This document shows positions 1 through 9,840 of a stretch of DNA of 64,000 nucleotides, in pieces. The notes under the pieces are model-generated. The model had not been told where the DNA came from. It saw nothing but the letters and a program-made list of their open reading frames with translations, and searched no databases. Both the position numbers and the translations under genes were made by a program. How positions within the stretch are numbered: position 1 is the stretch's first letter; each line of letters starts with the position of its first letter. The stretch comes from Lacimicrobium alkaliphilum. GTDB lineage: Bacteria; Pseudomonadota; Gammaproteobacteria; Enterobacterales; Alteromonadaceae. The stretch covers positions 3,472,001 through 3,536,000 of the forward strand of contig NZ_CP013650.1 in the NCBI RefSeq assembly GCF_001466725.1, in the 5' to 3' direction.

Positions 1-67
1 CTGTGGCTAAAAATGCCAGCATAATCCGCGCCGCTGTGCCATCTGGTGCAAGGGTAGGTAATTTCAT
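1..67 (-). CDS. 5' end of an unidentified protein (cut by window edge)
   Basis: On the minus strand an ATG at 65-67 opens a frame that runs without a stop to the window edge. It gives 22 residues beginning MKLPTLAPDGTAARI and continuing into a hydrophobic stretch (MLAFLAT). This looks like a short cytoplasmic N-terminus leading into a first membrane helix, as in a transporter, but 22 residues cannot identify a family. No strong ribosome binding site is visible upstream. It could be a chance reading frame. Confidence 0.4.
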   Translation of the reverse strand, partial: MKLPTLAPDGTAARIMLAFLAT

Positions 68-170
68 TAATTTACTGCTTAGACTTATTATCATACTCAC
101 CAGATTATCAGCTTAAGGCTATCCGTTAAGGACCAGTTAGATACCGTCTTTGGCGCCAGTTTTTATTTTT

Positions 171-512
<342 letters not shown>

Positions 513-522
513 TAATCTTTTA

Positions 523-3459
523 TCAATTACAAACCGGGGCGATTTTATCCAGCTCTTTAACTGTTTTGGTAAAGCCATACTCGCTGTTGTCGCTGACATA
601 GTAATACAGCATATCATTTGGCAACAGCACCAGGCCGATGCCGCCAAAGCCCGACATATAGGGCACCCAGGTGGGGTTGGTGCAGGCCACCTGAGTGGAA
701 GCACTTAAGTCATAAGCCCAGAAGCCATTCTGATAACGGCTGCTGCTGGTGCCGGTCGTTAACCCACGGTTACTGGTTTGCTGTAGGGCATCAGCGAGCA
801 GACCGGCATCGAGCATCGGCTGTCCGGCCACCTCGCCATCATCCAGTGCCAGAAAGCGGCCGATTTTCAGCAAATCATCACCGGTGAAGGTCAGGCCATA
901 TCCACCCCATACCTGCCGCTCGCTGCCATAGGTACGTTTACTCTCCCATGTCAGCGGGCTTAGATGTTTGGGTTTGAAGATCTGCTCCACCAGCAAGTCA
1001 ATGTAGTAGTCTGCCTGCGCGCCCTCATTGGCCTCATACAGCTTCTGCATAGCGCGACTTAAGATATAAGTATCCGAGGTATGATAAACAAACCGGGTGC
1101 CCGGCGTACTCTTGCGCGAATAATCACAGGCATGGCTGATCTTGTCACTATGACTGGCCACCAGAAAGAACTCATCGACGGTTTTTTGTGAACCTTCATC
1201 CACCGAGTCACCCGCAGAATCATAATTGCCTGTGGTCATATCCAGCGCCTGCTCAAAGGTAACATCAGACCAGGTACTGGTAGGACACTCACTGACATAA
1301 TCACTGACAATCAGACCCGCCTGCGAGCCGCCATATTGTTGCTCCAGCGCCATCAGACCTATGCCACCAACAACGGATTTGGCGGTGGAATAAGAGGGCA
1401 ATGCCATCACCTCACAATAGGGGTAGTTGCCCTGGCGGGTATTACACTGGCCCTGATAATGGGTGCCCTGGTAGAGCACACCGTATGCACTTAAATGCAC
1501 TGAGGTCTGGTCGCTGCCAATAGCGCTGATATTTACCCCCTGCCCCGGATAGTCGGTGGCCAATTCCGACATCGCCTTGCGTGGCAGTCTGTTACTCAGC
1601 TCTGCCACATAGTCGTTTTTAAGCTGAGTCTCGCCAGCTACGACGCCAGGGGTATAATCAGCCTCAAGTTTGCCATGCAGGTTGAATTTAAAGTACTCGC
1701 AGGTCTCCTGAGCGATCTGATAGGCCACGTCCGACACCGATCCATCATCCTTAAACAGCATTGTCATCACACCGTTATGAGTGCAGTTGGCGTTTATTTC
1801 CTGCAACGCAAAAGGAATGGCCACTCGGCTGTAACCATTATCACCATTTTCATCCCAGACCCGCCCCGGCAGCAATATCCACTCCCAGGCGGTATGCCCG
1901 GTGGCGGTAACCTGCCGGTCGACGGGGATCAGATGACTACCATGCTGTACAAAGTCAAAATCAAAAGGCGGCAGGCTATCCGGGTTGGTATAGGCCGAGG
2001 CCAGATTAGTACCCTGTTCAACCAGTGTGCCCGCTACAATATTCAGGCTAAGATTGCCACTGAAGCTGTTGGTTGGATCCGCGCCATTGGCGGGCAAGGC
2101 GTAGTGACTGTAATCCACCAGTGATACTGCGCCGCTGCCGGTGAGCTGGCTGTAGGTGAGCTGACTGCGACTGACATTACCATCACCACCGAGACAATCA
2201 AATTCACAACTGCCGGTCTGGGTGCCGGTTCCTGACAGGGCAATATTGTAAGGGTTCTGATCAGTATCATTGGAAGTAATACTGAGGCTGTCACTAAAAC
2301 TGCCCTGCTCCACCGGCGTAAAATCCACCTGCAGCTGGCAACTCTGGCTCTGTGCCAGACTCTGGTTCGAGCAGTTATCTGCACTGATTGAAAAAGGCGT
2401 GGCAGCACCACTGATACTGCCAATATTGAGGCTCTGATCACCGCTGTTGCTGAGGGTAAAGCTGGCATTGACAGTATTGCCCACCGTCACAGAGCCAAAA
2501 TCCCCGGAACCGCTGACACTCAGCTGTGGCCCTTGTGTCTGCCCGCCTGTGGTACCAGTCAGGCTGATATTATCGCCATAACAATAATTGCCAAACAGAG
2601 TGTAGGCGCGAATGCGCAGGCTCAAACCGGCATTATCATCCAGCCCGGTGTTAACGCTGGCACTGCGAAAATCACCGTCATCATCGCCGTTACCCAGAGT
2701 CAGCAGTGTTTGCCAGCTTTGCCCCCCGTCAGTTGAATACTCCAGGTGGCAGTTGTCACCGCTGACCAGATACAAGGCCGCCAGCTCAGCACTTAGAACC
2801 ACATTCTCAGCTCCGGAAGAGGAGAGATCGATCTGGCCCTGACGCAGACCATCCAAACGCAGCGAGTAATTGCCCTGGTACAAATTTACACTGTTATTAC
2901 CATTACCGCTGAAAGCCCAGCCGGCACTGTCGCCATCCTGAAAGTCCTCGCTGAACAGCGTATTCTGCGACATCGGCGTGCCGGTAAGGCTGACATTGTC
3001 GCCGTAGCAATAGTTGTCATATAAGGTGTAGGCACGAAAGCGCAGTACCAGTTGACTGATATCATCCAGCCCAGAGGTCTGGCTGAATGACACAAAAGCC
3101 CCGCCAGACTGAGCCACACCTATACTTCCAAGCGTATTCCAGTTGGCACCACCATTAACTGAGTATTCGGCGTAGCACAGATCACCGTATAGCAGGTCAG
3201 TGGCGGTAAGTTGCATATCCAGACTAACATTGTCATAACCTGCTGTAGACAGGCTTATCTGTGCCTCGCGCAAACCATCGAGGCGCAAGGAATAGTTGCC
3301 CTGATACAGATTAAGGTTGTCACTGCCATCACCGGCTGTGGCCCACTGACTATATTCACCACTTTGAAAATCATCATCAAACAAGCTGACCGCAGCCGCC
3401 TGATTGCCGATAACCAGTGCCGAGGCAAGCAGCAGCCATATAAATGGAGTCCGAAGCAT
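523..3459 (-). CDS. secreted multidomain serine hydrolase (class C beta-lactamase / NylB-like catalytic domain)
   Basis: A 978-residue protein predicted to be exported. A signal peptide covers about residues 1-23. Two tandem copies of a roughly 140-residue beta-rich module follow (about 26-160 and 168-303), each with LYQGNYSLRLDGLR near its start and an AYTL...NYCYGDN-SLTG block at its end. A choice-of-anchor-D / ASPM-SPD-2-Hydin-like module comes next (about 311-413), then a serine hydrolase domain (about 500-978). The catalytic SxxK is S691-T-A-K694, and a Y792-containing YHTSDTYIL segment matches the position of the second-motif tyrosine in NylB-like enzymes. The family hydrolyses beta-lactams, esters or amides; the substrate cannot be told. 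AGG lies 8 bases before the ATG. It diverges from the M3 peptidase gene. Confidence 0.82.
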   Translation of the reverse strand: MLRTPFIWLLLASALVIGNQAAAVSLFDDDFQSGEYSQWATAGDGSDNLNLYQGNYSLRLDGLREAQISLSTAGYDNVSLDMQLTATDLLYGDLCYAEYSVNGGANWNTLGSIGVAQSGGAFVSFSQTSGLDDISQLVLRFRAYTLYDNYCYGDNVSLTGTPMSQNTLFSEDFQDGDSAGWAFSGNGNNSVNLYQGNYSLRLDGLRQGQIDLSSSGAENVVLSAELAALYLVSGDNCHLEYSTDGGQSWQTLLTLGNGDDDGDFRSASVNTGLDDNAGLSLRIRAYTLFGNYCYGDNISLTGTTGGQTQGPQLSVSGSGDFGSVTVGNTVNASFTLSNSGDQSLNIGSISGAATPFSISADNCSNQSLAQSQSCQLQVDFTPVEQGSFSDSLSITSNDTDQNPYNIALSGTGTQTGSCEFDCLGGDGNVSRSQLTYSQLTGSGAVSLVDYSHYALPANGADPTNSFSGNLSLNIVAGTLVEQGTNLASAYTNPDSLPPFDFDFVQHGSHLIPVDRQVTATGHTAWEWILLPGRVWDENGDNGYSRVAIPFALQEINANCTHNGVMTMLFKDDGSVSDVAYQIAQETCEYFKFNLHGKLEADYTPGVVAGETQLKNDYVAELSNRLPRKAMSELATDYPGQGVNISAIGSDQTSVHLSAYGVLYQGTHYQGQCNTRQGNYPYCEVMALPSYSTAKSVVGGIGLMALEQQYGGSQAGLIVSDYVSECPTSTWSDVTFEQALDMTTGNYDSAGDSVDEGSQKTVDEFFLVASHSDKISHACDYSRKSTPGTRFVYHTSDTYILSRAMQKLYEANEGAQADYYIDLLVEQIFKPKHLSPLTWESKRTYGSERQVWGGYGLTFTGDDLLKIGRFLALDDGEVAGQPMLDAGLLADALQQTSNRGLTTGTSSSRYQNGFWAYDLSASTQVACTNPTWVPYMSGFGGIGLVLLPNDMLYYYVSDNSEYGFTKTVKELDKIAPVCN

Positions 3460-3700
3460 AATTTTTACCTGTTGTTGTTTAAAAAAACATCAACCCACCT
3501 TAGCGCCAACAAAATTTCAGATAAGATCCAGATGGCAACTTTGCATAGGGCCAGATGCATAAAATGTTCTGAAAACTGCGTTTTATCGCAGCGCCTGTGC
3601 CGGTAGCAGCAAAGTTAGATTATTGTTGCGGTTTTCTGGCAAACTGAGGAATTAGCTAAACGTTACAATATAACAACAATCGCCCTCGACGGAGAAACCT

Positions 3701-5869
3701 ATGCGTAAGACCCTTATCGCCACGGCCATAGCCGCCAGTCTGGCTTTGAGCGCCTGCTCCAAGCAGCCGGAAGAATCACAAAATAACAGCGAAACAGCCA
3801 GCCAGGCTGTTGCAGACAGCCAACAGGCTAATCCGCTGCTCACACCAAGCAGCCTGCAATATCAGGCTCCGGATTTCAGCATTATTGAAGATGACCATTT
3901 CCTGCCCGCCTTTGAACAGGGCATTGAGCAACATCTCAAAGAAATTGAATCGATCGCCAATAATCAGGAGCCAGCCAGCTTCGACAACACCATTGTGGCA
4001 ATGGAGAAAACCGGCAGCCTGCTGACCCGCGTATCGCGTATTTTCTTTAACCTCACAGGTACTGACAGCAATGAGCAGCGTCGGGAAATTCAGAAAACCA
4101 TGGCTCCGAAACTGGCCGGGCACCGCGACAATATTTACCTTAACGCTAAACTTTTTGAGCGGGTACAAGGGTTGTACGAACAGCGTGAAGAACTGGATTT
4201 AGATCCTGAATCTGCCCGTCTGCTGGATGTATACTACGACCGCTTTGTAAGCGCCGGTGCACAACTTAACGAAGAGCAAAAAACCGCTATCCGGGCGCTG
4301 AATGAAGAACATTCACAGCTGACCACAGAGTTCAGCCAGAACCTGCTGAAACTGAGCAAAGAAATCGCCGTAGTGGTAAACAGCAAGGAAGAGCTTGCTG
4401 GCATGAGTGACAGCGATATTCGCTCGGCAGCCAAAGACGCCACCGATGCCGGTCATGAAGGTAAGTACCTTATCAAGATCACCAATACCACCCGTCAGCC
4501 GGTATTAGGCTCACTGGAAAATCGTGAGCTCAGACAACGAATCTGGGAAGCCTCGGCGTATCGTGGTACCTCCGGCGAACTGGACAATAAACCTTTAGTA
4601 GCCCGTCTGGCACAGATCCGCGCAGAAAGAGCAAAGTTACTCGGCTACCCGAACTGGGCCAGCTACCAATTACAGAATACCATGGCAGAAACCCCCAGCA
4701 ATGTGCTGAATATGCTCACCAGCATGGTGCCAGCTGTAGTGGAAAACACCAAAGCTGAACAGGCCGCGATTCAGGAAATGATTAATCGTGAAGGTGGTGA
4801 CTTTGACGTTCAGCCATGGGACTGGGCCTATTATGCCGAAAAGGTACGTCAGGAAAAATATGATCTTGATGAGCAGGAGGTCAAACAGTACTTCGAGTTT
4901 AACCGGGTACTGCATGACGGCTTATTCTATACCATGAATCGCCTGTATGGCGTGCGCTTCGAACCGCGCCCGGATCTGCCGGTTTATCATCCTGATGTAC
5001 AGGCTTTTGAAGTCTTTGACCATGGCGATAAGAGCCTGGCTATCTTCTATGCCGATTACTTTGCCCGGGAAGGCAAACGGGGTGGTGCCTGGATGAGCTC
5101 TTTTGTGGGTCAGTCCCACCTGCTGGAACAAAAGCCGGTAGTGGTGAATGTGATGAATATCCCTAAAGGGCCAGAAGGTGAACCGACTTTGGTCAGCTAT
5201 GACCATGTGACCACCATGTTCCACGAACTGGGCCACGGTCTGCACGGTATGCTCTCGAATGTAAAATACCCCTCACTGGCTGGTACCTCCGTATCCCGTG
5301 ATTATGTGGAATTCCCTTCTACCTTTGAGGAAGACTGGGCCGCTTACCCTGAAGTGATCGCCAACTACGCACGTCATCATGAAACCGATGAGCAGATCCC
5401 TGAGGAATTGCTGGATAAGATCATGCGTTCACGCAGCTTCAATATGGGTTTTGATACCCTCGAATATATGTCTGCCGCGCTGCTGGATATGGAACTGCAT
5501 ACTCTGAGTGCCGATGCACCACTGATTGATGCAACAGAATTTGAACAGGCGGCACTGGAGAAATACGGCGTAGATCTGCCTGCCGTACCGCCACGTTATA
5601 AATCAACCTTCTTCGCCCACTCAGTAGGTGGTGGTTACTCGGCTGGCTACTATGCCTATATGTGGAGTGAAATTCTGGCTGCCGATGCGTTCGCCTATGT
5701 GCAGAGCTTAGGCGGACTGACCCGTGAAAACGGTGAGCTCTACCGCAAGCACATTCTGGAAACGGGCAATTCACGGCCGCCGATGGAATCTTATATCAAA
5801 TTCCGTGGCCAGGAGCCGACCACAGAAGCCCTGCTGATCCGCCGTGGTCTGAAAACCAAAGTGGAGTAA
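3701..5869 (+). CDS. M3 family metallopeptidase, lipoprotein
   Basis: A 722-residue zinc peptidase of the oligopeptidase / peptidyl-dipeptidase (Dcp-like) group. The N-terminus has a lipobox (LALSACS, Cys19), so it is probably anchored in the periplasm, unlike cytoplasmic Dcp or PrlC. The zinc site is FHELGHGLHG with H508, E509 and H512; the third ligand is likely E537 in DYVEFPS. Length fits Dcp-type enzymes. The ATG is preceded by GGAG with good spacing. It is transcribed alone and divergently from the serine hydrolase gene, and a repeat island starts just after its stop codon. The likely role is degradation of oligopeptides during peptide scavenging. Confidence 0.9.
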   Translation: MRKTLIATAIAASLALSACSKQPEESQNNSETASQAVADSQQANPLLTPSSLQYQAPDFSIIEDDHFLPAFEQGIEQHLKEIESIANNQEPASFDNTIVAMEKTGSLLTRVSRIFFNLTGTDSNEQRREIQKTMAPKLAGHRDNIYLNAKLFERVQGLYEQREELDLDPESARLLDVYYDRFVSAGAQLNEEQKTAIRALNEEHSQLTTEFSQNLLKLSKEIAVVVNSKEELAGMSDSDIRSAAKDATDAGHEGKYLIKITNTTRQPVLGSLENRELRQRIWEASAYRGTSGELDNKPLVARLAQIRAERAKLLGYPNWASYQLQNTMAETPSNVLNMLTSMVPAVVENTKAEQAAIQEMINREGGDFDVQPWDWAYYAEKVRQEKYDLDEQEVKQYFEFNRVLHDGLFYTMNRLYGVRFEPRPDLPVYHPDVQAFEVFDHGDKSLAIFYADYFAREGKRGGAWMSSFVGQSHLLEQKPVVVNVMNIPKGPEGEPTLVSYDHVTTMFHELGHGLHGMLSNVKYPSLAGTSVSRDYVEFPSTFEEDWAAYPEVIANYARHHETDEQIPEELLDKIMRSRSFNMGFDTLEYMSAALLDMELHTLSADAPLIDATEFEQAALEKYGVDLPAVPPRYKSTFFAHSVGGGYSAGYYAYMWSEILAADAFAYVQSLGGLTRENGELYRKHILETGNSRPPMESYIKFRGQEPTTEALLIRRGLKTKVE

Positions 5870-5884
5870 AGGTAAAAGCCTATC

Positions 5885-6343
5885 CCTCTCGCAGAGGCGC
5901 AAAGAACGCGGAGGCAAAGAGATTAAAGATTCAAATCTCCGTGCTCTCAGCGTCTCTGCGGTGAAACCTGTTTTTTGTGTTGTTGGTGCTAAATAAAAGG
6001 CGCTGGGTTCACAGCAACCATTGAATGACCAATGTGCTAACGGTTACACGGTGCAATCAAAGGTGCTGGGCGGGTCCGCCTACAGCATACGGGAACGACC
6101 GTCCGTCATGCCCGAATGTTGTTATCTGGCATCCAGTGACCTTTGAAAATCTCAAATTAACCCCAGAGCCACGGAGGGCACAGAGATCTGGAGGGTTTGT
6201 CCCCTTTTACTTCTCGGCGGCTCTGTGGCTCTGTGGTGCAAATGCTTTGCGCAGTTGTAGATAAATGCAGCCAGGGTAGCCCGTCAAGTAGCGCAGCGGA
6301 TTGCGGGTTCTCCCGGATTCCGCTTCGCTCCATCCAGACTACC
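5885..6343. repeat. composite palindromic repeat island 2
   Basis: Fills the gap between the M3 peptidase and the DUF481 gene. Four units follow one another: a CTCGCAGAGGCGCAAAGA palindrome (5885-5966); a GGTGCTGGG...GCATCCAGTGACC element (about 6058-6148); a CCCAGAGCCACGGAGG...CGGCTCTGTGGCTCTG palindrome (6157-6243); and a GTAGCCCGTCAAGTAGCGCA palindrome (6276-6343), the last also present at 9742-9825 and 52564-52632. No gene is supported here. Confidence 0.85.
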
Positions 6344-6355
6344 TGAGCTGAAAAC

Positions 6356-6386
6356 AAAAACGCCGGTCAACTGACCGGCGTTTTTA
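6356..6386. terminator. bidirectional rho-independent terminator
   Basis: A perfect 9-bp stem (CGCCGGTCA / TGACCGGCG, loop AC, 6361-6380) is flanked by five A on the left and five T on the right, so it can terminate transcription in both directions. It lies 20 bases past the stop of the minus-strand DUF481 gene. Confidence 0.9.
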
Positions 6387-6405
6387 ACTATCGGAATGCT
6401 GATAA

Positions 6406-7191
6406 TCAGAAGAAGTTATAGACCAGTGTTACCGAGGTCTGGGTATCCAGTTCTTCAATATCATCTGCCACATCAGTATTGTGGTTCAGTATCAACGCCA
6501 CTTTCAGAGCCAGTGAACCATTGATCTGCGCGGAAACAGAAGACTCAGATTTGGACTTGGTATTCTCATTACCCACTTCAGTACTGAAGGTCTGACGGAA
6601 CTCAGAAGTACCGGAAATTTTCCAGCGATAATCCAGTGCGCCCCGAACTATCATACCGTTTACGCTCTCGCCGGTTTCGCGCTCTGCCATCGAATAACCA
6701 GGACCGATGCTATAGGTAAAAGAAGAAACATCGGTTTTCCATAACTCCTGTGCCCAACCTGCTGCTATTGTCGCCTGGTGATTGAAACCACTGAATCTGT
6801 CATCTTCATAAGAACCAAAAGCGAACAAGCGATGCTTGGGATTTTCCAGTTTGTAACTTCCCTGACCTGACAGGAAAATCTTCTGCGCAGTTGTCTGGGT
6901 TTCAGTTTCGTCATCAACCGTCACCTCATCCTGCTTGTAAAACCCCTCTATCGTATAGTCGTTGCTCCACTGAGACAATTCCTGGTGAGCGTTGATTCTG
7001 CCTTTGAAGGTAGACGCTTCGGTATTACCTGTGGTCACGATAATGCCCAGCTCACCATCCATAGTAAAAGGCTTTTCCGTCTCTTCAGGAGTCGTCGTAT
7101 CTGCGGCAAATACGACATCCAGACTATTAGCCTGGGCCAAAAAAGGCAGGGTGAGAATGGCCGCCAGGGCCAAAGTGGTCTTCTTTATCAT
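6406..7191 (-). CDS. DUF481 family outer-membrane protein (YdiY-like)
   Basis: A 261-residue protein with a signal peptide (about residues 1-21, cleavage near AQA-NS) followed by alternating hydrophobic/polar strands and a C-terminal phenylalanine (YNFF), the usual signature of a beta-barrel outer-membrane protein. The pattern GELGIIVTTGNTEAS and the overall layout match DUF481 proteins, some of which are described as salt- or acid-induced; no biochemical role is certain. It stands alone, ending at the bidirectional terminator and starting about 180 bases from the aldolase terminator. The ribosome binding site is weak. Confidence 0.85.
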   Translation of the reverse strand: MIKKTTLALAAILTLPFLAQANSLDVVFAADTTTPEETEKPFTMDGELGIIVTTGNTEASTFKGRINAHQELSQWSNDYTIEGFYKQDEVTVDDETETQTTAQKIFLSGQGSYKLENPKHRLFAFGSYEDDRFSGFNHQATIAAGWAQELWKTDVSSFTYSIGPGYSMAERETGESVNGMIVRGALDYRWKISGTSEFRQTFSTEVGNENTKSKSESSVSAQINGSLALKVALILNHNTDVADDIEELDTQTSVTLVYNFF

Positions 7192-7318
7192 CGAGCTTAC
7201 GTTCCGGGTGGTTGAAAATCTGGCGCAATTGTAACTAAATTACAAGCCAGTTTGCAGGGGTTGCGGTTATTTTTTAACCGTTTAAATAATATATTCAGAT
7301 ACTTTTGCTTCAATCTGA

Positions 7319-7357
7319 TAAAAAATCACCGTAATAATCATGTTATTACGGTGATTG
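7319..7357 (-). terminator. terminator of the tkt-epd-pgk-fda cluster
   Basis: A 14-bp perfect stem (7324-7337 with 7343-7356, five-base loop) is followed on the minus strand by a run of T (A-run 7320-7325 on the plus strand). It lies 15 bases beyond the aldolase stop codon. Confidence 0.92.
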
Positions 7358-7371
7358 ATAGCTTAAAGCAA

Positions 7372-8271
7372 TCAGGACTTGGATGCCTGATAGATACTCT
7401 CGATAGTCGCATCCAGCGTGGCGTTAAAGTCTTCATCTGATTGCTGTGCGGACAATCCTTCTGTCAGCGCCCGCGAGAAGCTGGCGATCATGCCATGATT
7501 TCTGCTCAGACGCTGGTTAGCTTCTTCACGGCTGTAACCGCCGGAGAGGGCCACCACACGAACAACATTGCCATGCTCAATGCAATCCCTATAGAAATTG
7601 TCTTCTTCGGGCAGGGTGAGTTTGAGCATCACTTTCTGTGCCGTAGACAAACTGTCCAGTTCGGCCAGAATATCCTGCTTGAGCAGGGCTTCGGCTTCGG
7701 CCTTATCCGGGCAGTGAATATCCACTTCCGGCTCAATAATAGGCACCAGACCCGCAGCCATAATATGGCTGGCCACTTCAAACTGCTGCGCCACGACTTC
7801 ACGGATCCCCTCAGCATTAGCCTGTTTGATCACCGAACGCATCTTGGTACCGAATACGCCCTGATCATTGGCCTTGGACAATAATTTACCCAGCTCAGGC
7901 ATGGGCTTCATCAACTGTACCCCTTTTGCCTCATCGGCAAGGCCTTTGTCCACTTTCAGAAAAGGCACAACCTGCTTTTCCTTCCACAGATAACGGGATG
8001 AATATTCCCCTTCGACATAACGATCCAGGGTGTTTTCAAACAAAATGGCGCCCAGTATGCGCTCACCGTTAAAAGCCGGACTGGTAATAATGCGGGTGCG
8101 CATCTGGTGTACCAGATCAAACATTTCCTCGTCTGAACTCCAGGCAGACTCATCAAGCCCATACAGTTTCAGGGCTTTTGGGGTACTGCCACCGCTTTGA
8201 TCCAGAGCGGCAATAAAGCCATCCTGATTCTGCACTTTTTCCAGCATTTTTGCTTTGGCTTCGGCTGCCAT
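7372..8271 (-). CDS. fda: fructose-bisphosphate aldolase class I
   Basis: A 299-residue cytoplasmic enzyme that splits fructose 1,6-bisphosphate into glyceraldehyde 3-phosphate and dihydroxyacetone phosphate through a Schiff base. Family features are [15 protein letters not shown] near the N-terminus, FLKVDKG, EPEVDIH and [13 protein letters not shown], whose lysine (about K217) is the probable Schiff-base residue. This is the metal-independent Fda type rather than the class II FbaA found beside pgk in E. coli. I chose the ATG at 8271 because AAGGAG precedes it by six bases; an in-frame TTG two codons upstream lacks a site. It is the last gene of the tkt-epd-pgk-fda cluster and is followed by a strong terminator. 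Confidence 0.93.
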   Translation of the reverse strand: MAAEAKAKMLEKVQNQDGFIAALDQSGGSTPKALKLYGLDESAWSSDEEMFDLVHQMRTRIITSPAFNGERILGAILFENTLDRYVEGEYSSRYLWKEKQVVPFLKVDKGLADEAKGVQLMKPMPELGKLLSKANDQGVFGTKMRSVIKQANAEGIREVVAQQFEVASHIMAAGLVPIIEPEVDIHCPDKAEAEALLKQDILAELDSLSTAQKVMLKLTLPEEDNFYRDCIEHGNVVRVVALSGGYSREEANQRLSRNHGMIASFSRALTEGLSAQQSDEDFNATLDATIESIYQASKS

Positions 8272-8296
8272 TGGCAACTCCTTTTTTATTGTAGGG

Positions 8297-8325
8297 GGCG
8301 CTGAGCTGTATTCAGAATCAGCGCC
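8297..8325 (-). other. hairpin in front of fda
   Basis: A perfect 8-bp inverted repeat (GGCGCTGA 8297-8304, TCAGCGCC 8318-8325) lies about 25 bases upstream of the fda start on its own strand. No T-run follows, so it may be an RNA processing or stabilising element rather than a terminator. Confidence 0.4.
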
Positions 8326-8408
8326 GGGATACAGAGATATTGTCAGTTAGTATAGCTAAGGCGTTAGCCGCCCTTCTTATTTTTAAGCAGCCCAACGGCG
8401 CTGCACCT

Positions 8409-8530
8409 GTAGGTCGGACTTTAGTCCGACACCAATGTGAATGCTTGTGATCCTTTGTCGGACTGGTCTACGAAATGCATCCCTGCAACGTCGACATACC
8501 GTCCATCCCTGGACATAAATTCCGACCTAC
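8409..8530. repeat. palindromic repeat (GTAGGTCGGA family) ending in the pgk stop codon
   Basis: About 122 bases bounded by GTAGGTCGGACTTTAGTCC on the left and its inverted equivalent (TTCCGACCTAC) on the right, with a further copy of GTCGGACT near 8457-8466 inside. It fills the pgk-fda gap. The right boundary overlaps the pgk stop codon (8527-8529), which is read from the repeat's TAGGTCGG end. Confidence 0.75.
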
Positions 8531-9702
8531 TTAGCCCTTTGTTCCAGCATAGTGACTGCCGGTAAGGCCTTGCCTTCAAGAAATTCCAGAAAGGCACCAC
8601 CACCGGTACTGATATAAGAGATCTTATCGGCAATCTCATACTTATCAACCGCCGCCAGGGTGTCACCACCGCCCGCTATAGAGAAGGCGTCGCTGTCGGC
8701 AATCGCATGAGCCAGGACTTTGGTGCCAGCACCAAACTGGTCAAACTCAAACACCCCTACCGGGCCATTCCAGACAATAGTACCGGCTTTTTTAATCTGC
8801 TCGGCCAGTCTTTCGGCAGTTTGCGGTCCGATATCGAAGATCATATCCGATTCGCTCACTTCACTCACCTTTTTATGGGTCGCCACCGCAGTTTCAGAAA
8901 ACTCCTGCCCCACCACCACATCGTCCGGCACCGGAATATCACCACCATTGGCGCGGGCTTTTTCCAGCAGGCGTTTGGCTTCAGGGATAAGGTCCGCTTC
9001 ATACAAAGATTTACCTACAGGATTACCGGTCGCGGCGATAAAGGTATTGGCAATACCGCCACCCACTATCAGCTGATCGACTTTTTCTGACAAGGCTTCC
9101 AGTACGGTTAACTTTGTAGAAACCTTGGAGCCACCCACAATCGCCAGTAGCGGCCTGGCCGGGTTCTGCAGTGCCTTGCCCAGGGCTTCCAGCTCAGCGG
9201 CCAGCAATGGCCCGGCGCAAGCCTGTGGTGCAAACTTACCCACGCCATGGGTAGAGGCCTGTGCACGGTGGGCCGTGCCAAAAGCATCCATCACATAAAT
9301 ATCACACAAGGCGGCGTATTGCTTTGACAACGTCTCATCATCTTTTTTCTCGCCGGGATTAAAACGCACATTCTCCAGTACCACCAGCTCGCCTTCGGCC
9401 ACCTCTACACCATCAAGGTAATCACTGGCCAGGCGCACCGGACAATCAAGGGCCTTGTTAAGGTAGTCCACTACTGGTTGCAGGGAATACTGAGCTTCAA
9501 ACTGGCCTTCTGTGGGGCGCCCTAAATGGGACATCACCATCACTCTGGCTCCGGCTTTAAGGGCTGCTTTGATAGTGGGCAGAGAGGCTTTAATGCGGGC
9601 ATCAGAGGTCACTTTACCCTCTTTGACCGGCACGTTGAGATCCTGGCGGATCAATACCCGTTTACCGGCAAGATCCAGCTCCGACATTTTCAAAATATTC
9701 AT
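8527..9702 (-). CDS. pgk: phosphoglycerate kinase
   Basis: A 391-residue cytoplasmic kinase that transfers phosphate between 1,3-bisphosphoglycerate and ADP in glycolysis and the reverse in gluconeogenesis. Visible family motifs are [29 protein letters not shown], the hinge region [11 protein letters not shown], and the nucleotide-binding [11 protein letters not shown] near the C-terminus. The ATG at 9702 gives the normal family length and follows a GGGTG site; in-frame extension upstream would add 17 atypical residues. The stop codon TAG coincides with the end of a palindromic repeat. It lies between epd and fda, all on one strand. Confidence 0.96.
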   Translation of the reverse strand: MNILKMSELDLAGKRVLIRQDLNVPVKEGKVTSDARIKASLPTIKAALKAGARVMVMSHLGRPTEGQFEAQYSLQPVVDYLNKALDCPVRLASDYLDGVEVAEGELVVLENVRFNPGEKKDDETLSKQYAALCDIYVMDAFGTAHRAQASTHGVGKFAPQACAGPLLAAELEALGKALQNPARPLLAIVGGSKVSTKLTVLEALSEKVDQLIVGGGIANTFIAATGNPVGKSLYEADLIPEAKRLLEKARANGGDIPVPDDVVVGQEFSETAVATHKKVSEVSESDMIFDIGPQTAERLAEQIKKAGTIVWNGPVGVFEFDQFGAGTKVLAHAIADSDAFSIAGGGDTLAAVDKYEIADKISYISTGGGAFLEFLEGKALPAVTMLEQRAK

Positions 9703-9741
9703 ATCACACCCTTTAAGTTGTAAGTTATCAGTAATCAGAAC

Positions 9742-9825
9742 GTAGCCCGTCAAGAAGCGCAGCGGATTGCGGGATTTTCATAAGCGGAGATTCCCCGGAT
9801 TCCGCTTTGCTGCATCCGGGCTACC
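9742..9825. repeat. palindromic repeat (GTAGCCCG family)
   Basis: Left arm GTAGCCCGTCAAGAAGCGCA and right arm GCTGCATCCGGGCTACC form a long imperfect palindrome between epd and pgk. Copies occur at 6276-6343 and 52564-52632. Confidence 0.8.
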
Positions 9826-9840
9826 CACTGAAGACTTTTT

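Noticed and set aside
523..3459. Antibiotic-resistance beta-lactamase
   Set aside because: Only the fold motifs fit; the size, extra modules and NylB-like Tyr segment point to a general serine hydrolase with unknown substrate.
6025..6357. Opposed reading frames of 66-79 codons in island 2
   Set aside because: Both are translations of the palindromes; the peptides are rich in Cys, Arg and Trp, as the repeats predict, with no start signals.
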